Origin: an uncultured Muribaculaceae bacterium
Lineage (GTDB): Bacteria; Bacteroidota; Bacteroidia; Bacteroidales; Muribaculaceae
DNA: 58,577 nucleotides
NCBI GenBank assembly: GCA_947629175.1
Contig: CANRCT010000019.1
Coordinates: 1-58,577, forward strand
Direction of reading: 5' to 3'
The translations under genes and the position numbers were made by a program. The notes under the pieces are model-generated. The model saw only the letters and a program-made list of their open reading frames with translations, was not told where the DNA came from and made no database searches. Of this stretch, positions 53,484 through 58,577 are shown piece by piece (the stretch's first letter is position 1; every line of letters starts with the position of its first letter).

Positions 53484-54735
53484 GCGGCTGTCCTCGCGGC
53501 CTCCGGCGCTCGGCCGAGCGGCTTGTCCCGGCGGCCTATCCGGGGGCTCCGCTGCGCTTCGCACCCCGGTTACTATATCTCCGCCCGCTCCGCGGCTTCC
53601 GTCGCCTCCCTCCTGCCGCGTCACCCTCAGTAGTGGATCGGAGTCTCCGGAGGCGAGTGGTGGCGGAAGCCCCCGGAGGGGTGCGGGGCATGTGTTATCC
53701 CCGGTTCGGAGCGGGGGAGCCGACGGGCGACGCAGGCCCCGCCGGCGATCACGCGGAGACCGGGGTCAGTGCCGACTCACCCCGTTCGCCACGAGCCCCT
53801 GCGGGCGCGACCGCGGCGCCTCCCCAGCCGCAGCGCGTGCGCCCCCTCTCCTCTCTGCCCCCCGGATGCCACTCCCGCCGCCTCGCAGCTGATACTCTCC
53901 TCCCTCCCGGCGCTGACGCCCCGCGGCCTTTCTCGCAGCCTCCGGCGCTCGGCCGAGCGGGTTGGTCCGGCTGCCTATCCGGGGGCTCCGCTGCGCTTCG
54001 CACCCCGGTTACCATATTCCCGCCCGCTCCGCGGCTTTCGTCGCTCCCCTCCTGCCGCGTCACCTTCAGTAGTGGATCGGAGTCTCCGGAGGCGAGTGGT
54101 GGCGGAAGCCCCCGGAGGGGTGCGGGGCATGTGTTATCCCCGGTTCGGAGCGGGAGGAGCCGGCGGGGGCGTGTCAGCGTCCGCACCGCCGCTGCGCCCG
54201 CGGAGACCGGGGGCATAGTCGCCCACATCCGTTCGCCGCGAGCCCCTGCGGGCGCGAGGCGGCGCAGGAGCAGCCGCGGCGCGTGCGTCCCCTCTCCTCT
54301 CTGCCCCCCGGATGCCACTCCCGCCGCCTCGCAGCTGATACTCTCCTCCCTCCCTGCGCTGACGCACTGCGGCCTCTCTCGCGGCCTCCGGCGCTCGGCC
54401 GAGCGAATGGGCCCGGCTGCCTATCCGGGGGCTCCGCTGCGCTCCGCACCCCGGTTACCATGTCCCCGCCCGCTCCGCGGCTTCCGTCGCCTCCCTCCTG
54501 CCGCGTCACCCTCAGTAGTGGATCGGAGTCTCCGGAGGCGAGGGGCGGCTGAAGCCCCCGGAGGGGTGCGGGGCATGTGTTATCCCCGGTTCGGAGCGGG
54601 AGCAGCCGGCGGGGGCGTGTCAGCGTCCGCACCACCGCTGCGCCCGCGGAGACCGGGGGCAGAGTCGCCCACATCCGTTCGCCACGAGCCCCTGCGGGCG
54701 CGAGGCGGCGCAGGAGCAGCCGCGGCGCGTGCGTC
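53484..54735. repeat. Tandem array of nearly three ~440-bp GC-rich repeats, apparently non-coding
   Basis: Units start at about 53484, 53923 and 54369 (anchor CTCCGGCGCT at 53501, 53940 and 54386), giving periods of 439 and 446 bases. The third unit stops after ~367 bases. A ~200-base core is almost identical in all three: CTATCCGGGGGCTCCGCTGC, GTAGTGGATCGGAGTCTCCG, GGGGCATGTGTTATCCCCGG. The segment after the core differs more between unit 1 and units 2-3. The DNA is far richer in GC than neighbouring genes and full of palindromes such as CGCTCGGCCGAGCG and CTCCGGAG. Long open frames exist on both strands, but the periods are not multiples of three and the frames do not follow the repeat. I take them as chance. 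Function unknown. Confidence 0.85.
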
Positions 54736-54786
54736 GGTCGCCCGGAGAGGATCGGAGCCATCGTAATTTTCAGATGGAATCGGAGA

Positions 54787-54818
54787 TTTGCATATTTCAG
54801 GAAAAAGCGGTAACTTTG
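54787..54818 (+). promoter_or_regulatory. Consensus promoter of the tmRNA gene
   Basis: TTTG at 54787-54790 is followed after exactly 20 bases by TAACTTTG at 54811-54818, a perfect match to the Bacteroidetes TTTG-N20-TAnnTTTG pattern. Transcription would start near 54825 and leave a ~55-base 5' leader to be trimmed. Confidence 0.85.
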
Positions 54819-54878
54819 CCGACGAAAACGCACACATATGCCTGCGCTCCCGGAGGGGAGCGTCCCGCCAAGCAAATC

Positions 54879-55275
54879 GGGGCTGACCGGTTTTGACAGC
54901 GTGTAGAGGTGGTATGTAAGCATGCAGAGCAATGATGCCTACGCTCTATAATCAGAGACATCGCAAGATTAAATGGCGAAAACAACTACGCTCTTGCTGC
55001 CTGATTGAAGTATAGTAGATCGGCTTAATCCCGGCAACAGTTGCCGGGACAAGACATCGCCCGATTGTCGTCGTCCCGAGACTAATCGACAAGGCGGTGC
55101 AGTTAAATCGGGAATAGGGTCGCAAGCGCCTCGCGCGCGATCCGAAACTACAAGAGGCTAAGGGGTCGGTTGGCTGTCGCTTGCCTGCCGCCCCACGAAA
55201 ACCAACAAGCGAATAAGCATGTAGAAAGCATATTAGTTCCACGTTTGGACGAGGGTTCGAATCCCTCCAGCTCCA
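54879..55275 (+). ncRNA. ssrA: Transfer-messenger RNA (tmRNA)
   Basis: The 5' end GGGGCTGACCGGTTTTGAC and the 3' end GGGTTCGAATCCCTCCAGCT, then CCA, form the tRNA-like acceptor and T-arm (GGGGCUG pairs with CAGCUCC). The tag frame at 54972-55004 encodes NGENNYALAA then TGA; by comparison with P. gingivalis the resume codon is probably the GGC, giving GENNYALAA. A pseudoknot-rich ring with several GC stems fills the middle. The CCA tail is not encoded (ACT follows). tmRNA with SmpB releases stalled ribosomes and tags the broken protein for proteolysis. Its 3' end is a common integration site, and the following DNA looks like an integrated remnant. Confidence 0.95.
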
Positions 55276-55313
55276 CTATGTATCTCAGATGCTGAGGGAT
55301 GAGAACCCGACAG

Positions 55314-55365
55314 GAGGGTTCGTAATCGCGCGAGCGCTTGCGCAGCAAGATCCCTCCAGCTCTAC
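55314..55365 (+). repeat. Split partial copy of the tmRNA 3' end (possible attachment-site relic)
   Basis: GAGGGTTCG at 55314-55322 and ATCCCTCCAGCTCTAC at 55350-55365 repeat the last bases of ssrA (55252-55277), but are separated by a 27-base insert with the near-palindrome GCGCGAGCGCTTGCGC. The whole can also fold as a hairpin (GGAGGG/CCCTCC). It suggests a duplicated target from integration at ssrA. Confidence 0.55.
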
Positions 55366-55390
55366 AAAAGTCTGATAAAAGACAACGAAG

Positions 55391-55422
55391 AATCCTGCAA
55401 TTCAGTGAGTTGCAGGATTTTA
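55391..55422 (+). terminator. Terminator downstream of ssrA
   Basis: AATCCTGCAA (55391-55400) pairs perfectly with TTGCAGGATT (55410-55419), followed by TTATT. It probably ends the tmRNA precursor transcript. Confidence 0.75.
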
Positions 55423-55568
55423 TTGTGTGCAGTAGGATGAACTAAAATGAATATAAAGGAAAGATGTCTGTTGGACATTCCGTTGGACTTACAACACCAC
55501 ACCTCTAAAGTCCAAGAGACTTCCTCATATTCGAGACTTATCGGCTTGAATCCGCTTTGTTTACAGAG

Positions 55569-55602
55569 AAACCTCGGATTGTCAAACAGTCCCGAGGTTT
55601 TT
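55569..55602 (+). terminator. Hairpin with T-run upstream of the integrase remnant
   Basis: AAACCTCGG (55569-55577) pairs with CCGAGGTTT (55592-55600), followed by TT. The interval 55423-55626 otherwise holds no gene I can support. Confidence 0.5.
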
Positions 55603-55626
55603 CGTGACACCAAATCCGACGTAAAG

Positions 55627-55746
55627 ATGAAGAGAAGCACTTTCAAAGTATTGTTCTTGATTAGCCTCTTGCCGCGCGCTTATGTGGAAATTGCGGTTCT
55701 GACTCGCTTCTCATTCGATGAAATCGGTGATAAACCATTCTCGTAA
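55627..55746 (+). pseudogene. N-terminal remnant of a tyrosine recombinase (integrase)
   Basis: A 39-codon frame beginning MKRSTFKVLFLI. This strongly resembles the first residues of Bacteroidetes phage and conjugative-element integrases, which typically begin MK-STFKVLFY followed by Lys/Arg. After about 12 residues the similarity ends and no SAM-like or catalytic domain follows. The piece lies ~350 bases past the ssrA 3' end, where an integrase of an ssrA-integrated element would be expected. I infer a decayed element; the short match means chance is not excluded. Confidence 0.5.
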
Positions 55747-55749
55747 AAA

Positions 55750-55781
55750 TTTGGTGTTAATTTATTTTAGTGCTATATTTG
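55750..55781 (+). promoter_or_regulatory. Consensus promoter of the AbiE-like operon
   Basis: TTTG at 55750-55753, 20 bases, then TATATTTG at 55774-55781: a perfect TTTG-N20-TAnnTTTG. The start near 55788 leaves a leader of ~13 bases before the ATG at 55801. The surrounding TTGGTGTTAA and ATTTGCAAAG words may be operator DNA for the antitoxin, but no clear inverted repeat is visible. Confidence 0.8.
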
Positions 55782-55800
55782 CAAAGATAATCATTCCTAT

Positions 55801-56556
55801 ATGGGAACTAAGATAAATAATATACGTCAGCGAGCCGCTTCTAATGGTATCCTGCTTACATCGTGGCTGGAGAAGCAAGGTGTAAGCAGAAGCGAAATAT
55901 CCGATTATGTTGAATCCGGATGGCTGCTCCGTATATCTACCGGAGTGTATAGGTTTGCCGGTGATAATCCGACTTTATATGGTGTGTTGGCATCATATCA
56001 GGCTCAAAACGATTTGAAATACCATATAGGAGCAGCTACTGCTTTGGAATTAAAGGGTTTTTCTCATTATATAAATATGGGAAAACCTACCGCAGTCATA
56101 TTCGCTCCGGTGAAACCTCCCCTACCTAAATGGATCAGTCAGGCAGAACTCGACATGAATCCTTTGGAGGTGTCGTCCAAAGTTATAGGAGAAAAAGGGA
56201 TAGAGCAGATAGAATATAACGGCATGACACTGACTGCGTCGAGCCCGGAGAGGGCTATAATGGAATGTCTGTTGCTTTCGCCTATTCGATATGACATGAT
56301 GGACATATATTATCTGATGGAGATGCTGACATCTCTCAGGGTTTCACTTGTCCAGCAGTTGCTTGAAGACTGCACATCGGTGAAGGTAAAGCGACTGTTC
56401 CTGTTTATGGCGGAAAAGGCCAGACACCGCTGGTTCTCAAAACTTGATCTTTCAAGAATATCACTCGGAAGCGGCACGCGCAGTTTTGCCAAAGGTGGAG
56501 TGAAGATTGCAGCGTATGATATAGTAGTCTCTAAGGAACTTGCAGATTATGAATGA
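55801..56556 (+). CDS. AbiEi-type antitoxin/transcriptional regulator
   Basis: A 251-residue protein. The N-terminal winged helix (about residues 1-60; LTSWLEKQGVSRSEISDYVE, then SGWLLRISTGVYRF) is the AbiEi_4-like antitoxin domain. The rest has YHIGAATALELKGFSHYI, VIFAPVKPPLPKW and SSPERAIMECLL, as in AbiEi C-terminal domains. In AbiE systems the antitoxin represses its own operon and counteracts the nucleotidyltransferase toxin without binding it tightly (type IV). The gene starts 13 bases behind a consensus promoter and overlaps the toxin gene by eight bases. Codon use is AT-rich, unlike the flanking chromosome, which fits recent transfer. Confidence 0.85.
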   Translation: MGTKINNIRQRAASNGILLTSWLEKQGVSRSEISDYVESGWLLRISTGVYRFAGDNPTLYGVLASYQAQNDLKYHIGAATALELKGFSHYINMGKPTAVIFAPVKPPLPKWISQAELDMNPLEVSSKVIGEKGIEQIEYNGMTLTASSPERAIMECLLLSPIRYDMMDIYYLMEMLTSLRVSLVQQLLEDCTSVKVKRLFLFMAEKARHRWFSKLDLSRISLGSGTRSFAKGGVKIAAYDIVVSKELADYE

Positions 56557-57451
56557 CATATACAGACGTAAAGTAGAACTTCTACTGCGGATACTCCCAT
56601 TCGTTACCGACGAGGAATGCTTTGCAATACATGGTGGAACTGCCATCAATCTTTTTGTAAAAAATCTGTATCGCCTGTCTGTCGATATAGATGTGACTTA
56701 CATACCCCTTGAAGACAGAAAGAGCAGCCTTGAACATATAAATGACGCTCTTATGAGAATCGCGGACAGGGTCAAAAGTCGTTTTCGCGACATTAGGATA
56801 ATACCACGTCTCGACACAAGTAAAATCACGTGTGAAAGCCGGGGATGCCAAGTCAAGATTGAGGTCAACCAGACCAAACGTGGTCTCGTGTGTGGAGCAG
56901 CCGCACTGCATCCGTTATGTGAAAAGGCACAAGATTTGTTTGGCATGGAAGTCGATGCCAGAATCGTGTCTATCCCCCAGTTATATGGTGGAAAGATTTC
57001 AGCAGCTTTGTCTCGGCAGCATCCACGTGACCTTTTTGACATAAGCCAGATGGACTTTCCAATAGAAGATGTGAAGGAAGGTCTTGTATTCTGCCTGCTG
57101 GGCAGCGATCGTCCCATTCATGAATCATTCGCTCCAAATCTTATTGACCAACGCGATGCGATGGAACATCAGTTTGCCGGAATGAGTGAAATCCCGTTTA
57201 CATACGAGGAATTTGAATCGACAAGAGATAAACTTATACGGGATGTCAATTCGGCTATGACGGAAAATGACAAGAAATTTCTTATCGGGTTTGAAGACCT
57301 GACTGTTGACTGGAGCGATACCGTTTACTCCGGCTTCCGGGATTATCCGTCGGTTAAATGGAAAATCCAGAACTTGCAGAAACTGAAGAAGTCCAATCCG
57401 AAAAAGTTAATAACAGAGGCAGACAAACTTCGAGAGATATTCAAAGTATAG
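56549..57451 (+). CDS. AbiEii-type nucleotidyltransferase toxin
   Basis: A 300-residue protein. I choose the ATG at 56549 (MNDIYRRKVELLLRI), inside the antitoxin stop region; a TTG three codons upstream is possible. The nucleotidyltransferase motif is FAIHGGTAINLF, then RLSVDIDVTYIPL with the metal-binding DID, followed by KIEVNQTKRG and IPQLYGGKISAALSRQHPRDLFDI, all typical of the AbiEii/Fic-unrelated NTase family. By family it modifies tRNA or another target with nucleotides and arrests growth, for example in phage defence. The pair lies next to an integrase remnant at ssrA, a usual place for defence cargo. A terminator follows. Confidence 0.87.
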   Translation: MNDIYRRKVELLLRILPFVTDEECFAIHGGTAINLFVKNLYRLSVDIDVTYIPLEDRKSSLEHINDALMRIADRVKSRFRDIRIIPRLDTSKITCESRGCQVKIEVNQTKRGLVCGAAALHPLCEKAQDLFGMEVDARIVSIPQLYGGKISAALSRQHPRDLFDISQMDFPIEDVKEGLVFCLLGSDRPIHESFAPNLIDQRDAMEHQFAGMSEIPFTYEEFESTRDKLIRDVNSAMTENDKKFLIGFEDLTVDWSDTVYSGFRDYPSVKWKIQNLQKLKKSNPKKLITEADKLREIFKV

Positions 57452-57536
57452 TCTTAACAGTCGCATTAACAAAGAATACTCCCGAGGCTTAATTTTAAGG
57501 TGAATTTATTTGTTGCATCGGAAAAGAGAAAGCGGG

Positions 57537-57560
57537 GGCTGATGAGCTCAGCCGGGTTTT
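57537..57560 (+). terminator. Terminator after the AbiE-like operon
   Basis: GGCTGA (57537-57542) pairs with TCAGCC (57548-57553), followed by GGGTTTT. It lies 86 bases past the toxin stop and faces the convergent PepSY-like gene. Confidence 0.6.
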
Positions 57561-57630
57561 CGGGATTGGCTGACATAATAGCGGTCGGTCAAAAACAGCC
57601 TTGACAGGATCTTGATCCATGGGAAGGGGG

Positions 57631-58164
57631 TCACTGCTCGCCGACGGCGGTGGAGTCGGCTTCGGCGAGGGCTTCGGCCTCGAATGCCTTGGCCTCATCG
57701 GGGGTAAGCTCGCCCTGGAATATGCCGAGCAGATCGTATTTCAGCTCCTTGCCGTCGGATAGGCCTACGGTGTAGTAGAGCGACGAACGGCTGATGCGCA
57801 CTATCTTGCGGTCGGCGTATTTCTTATCCACGCTGTTGCGGATGGCTTTGGGCACGAGCGATTCGGGCACGCTCTTCTTCTTGCAGTCGACGTGGGTCCA
57901 GCGGCCTTTGTTGCTGAACTCGATGCGGGTGCCGTTGGTGAGCCTGACGTCGTAGTCGGTGCGCCGGAGCAGATGGCGGTCGACCTTAATCATGCTTACC
58001 TTGGCTTTGGGGAAGTGCTCGTCGAGCATCTCGCGGGCAGCCTCCGGGAGATCCTTGCGGTTGATGCTGTATTTGTCGATGGGTATGATGGCCGATGCCG
58101 AAAGGGCTCCGAGCAGAATGGCGGTCATCACTGTCAGTCGCCTGAAAAGGTGCATGTGTGTCAT
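57631..58164 (-). CDS. PepSY-like exported protein
   Basis: A 177-residue protein with a signal peptide (LFRRLTVMTAILLGALSASA). A second ATG three codons in (58155) is equally possible. Two repeats of the PepSY-like/BLIP-type fold are visible: LPEAAREMLDEHFPKAKVSMIKVDRH with YDVRLTNGTRIEFSNKGRW, and LVPKAIRNSVDKKYADRKIVRI with YYTVGLSDGKELKYDLLG. An acidic tail follows (FEAEALAEADSTAVGEQ). Such small periplasmic proteins are common in Bacteroidetes and may bind or inhibit peptidases; the specific role is unknown. GC-rich codon use resumes here, marking the right edge of the AT-rich island. Confidence 0.8.
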   Translation of the reverse strand: MTHMHLFRRLTVMTAILLGALSASAIIPIDKYSINRKDLPEAAREMLDEHFPKAKVSMIKVDRHLLRRTDYDVRLTNGTRIEFSNKGRWTHVDCKKKSVPESLVPKAIRNSVDKKYADRKIVRISRSSLYYTVGLSDGKELKYDLLGIFQGELTPDEAKAFEAEALAEADSTAVGEQ

Positions 58165-58524
58165 AGTATAATTATATAGGATTGCTGTATTCTGACGTAT
58201 AACGCCGTAATCGGCTCCAGGTTCATGCCGCCGGGGCGGATTTATGACTGTTTAGGCGCTGTTTCAGTCCGTCGGGTGAATTGTCGTGAAATACTGTTGT
58301 AAATAGTGAGAATGGCTGCAAATCTTTATCATAAGGTCAGAATCTCTGGCAGAAATGTTAAATATCGGCGCCGGTCTGACTTTTTTCTGTGTGTGGTGTT
58401 ATAGATTCAAAAGGGATGAGAAAAGCATCCCGACCGACAGCAAATCCAACGGCCCCTCATGACGGTGACGGGAAAACAAAAATTTCTTAGCCAGATTGTC
58501 AGTACAACCGTCCGCGATAGCGTA
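58165..58524. other. Intergenic region without a supported gene
   Basis: No coding frame I can support. A small hairpin, GGGATG (58413-58418) with CATCCC (58426-58431), is present without a T-tract. No clear - strand promoter for the PepSY-like gene was found. Confidence 0.5.
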
Positions 58525-58556
58525 TTGACAAATACAGGGATCCTGAAGTAATTTTG
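58525..58556 (+). promoter_or_regulatory. Candidate promoter for a gene beyond the right edge
   Basis: TTG at 58525-58527, 21 bases, then TAATTTTG at 58549-58556, close to the Bacteroidetes consensus. It points out of the window, so the gene is not visible. Confidence 0.55.
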
Positions 58557-58577
58557 TGGCCAAAAAGCTATATGGGT

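Noticed and set aside
53484-54735. CRISPR array
   Set aside because: Units are ~440 bases and tandem, with no short direct repeats separated by unique spacers and no cas genes nearby.
53749-54932. Protein-coding genes on the - strand of the GC-rich repeats
   Set aside because: Repeat periods are not multiples of three, frames do not follow the repeats, and one frame continues into the tmRNA gene.
55447-55626. Extended 99-codon reading frame upstream of the integrase relic
   Set aside because: The first ~60 codons have no similarity I recognise and cross a terminator-like hairpin; only the part from the ATG at 55627 looks like an integrase start.

Overview
The window looks like a chromosomal piece of a fairly GC-rich Bacteroidales bacterium, most likely a gut Muribaculaceae (S24-7) relative. 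The family assignment is inference. It rests on P. gingivalis-type FimA/Mfa fimbrial gene sets, a tmRNA whose tag ends ENNYALAA, promoters with the Bacteroidetes pattern TTTG-N20-TAnnTTTG, a Bacteroidetes-type mraY with an extra-cytoplasmic insertion, and a SusC-like TonB receptor with a carboxypeptidase-regulatory N-terminal domain.

Layout from left to right. (1) 1-5866: a partial fimbrial operon on the + strand. It holds only the last ~90 codons of a major fimbrillin, then a FimB/Mfa2-type anchor, an Mfa3/FimC-like accessory lipoprotein and a ~1030-residue tip lipoprotein. (2) 6348-14983: a seven-gene efflux operon on the - strand (membrane-fusion protein, two permease pairs around one ATPase, TolC). 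It is driven by a recognisable sigma-54 promoter with palindromic upstream sites. One permease has a single-base frameshift near its end. (3) 15437-21678: a - strand TonB receptor, surface or periplasmic lipoprotein, and exported C1 peptidase. (4) 21910-36926: the division and cell-wall (dcw) cluster rsmH-ftsL-ftsI-murE-mraY-murD-ftsW-murG-murC-ftsQ-ftsA-ftsZ on the - strand, tightly packed and without mraZ. (5) 37188-39995: ruvX-def-ettA on the - strand. (6) 40075-43329: a tricorn-like S41 protease on the + strand. (7) 43732-53391: a complete six-gene fimbrial operon on the + strand (DUF3575, DUF3868/OmpA-like, major fimbrillin, anchor, accessory and tip proteins). Its leader holds a G9 tract, a -7 box and an inverted repeat. 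(8) 53392-54735: an extremely GC-rich, apparently non-coding region made of nearly three ~440-bp tandem repeats. (9) 54787-55420: the tmRNA gene with a consensus promoter. (10) 55300-57560: a small AT-rich island at the tmRNA 3' end, with a split copy of the tmRNA tail, an integrase remnant and an AbiE-type toxin-antitoxin pair. (11) 57631-58164: a PepSY-like exported protein.

The observations I would follow first are: the two fimbrial operons, one decapitated, lying as diverged direct repeats around the essential dcw cluster; sharp base-composition breaks inside both operons that suggest replacement of tip-adhesin modules; the possible phase-variable leader of the intact operon; the tandem GC-rich repeat array between that operon and ssrA; and the sigma-54-controlled four-permease, one-ATPase pump. 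No known system explains the repeat array from the sequence alone. All family names below come from recognising motifs by eye; no database search was run.
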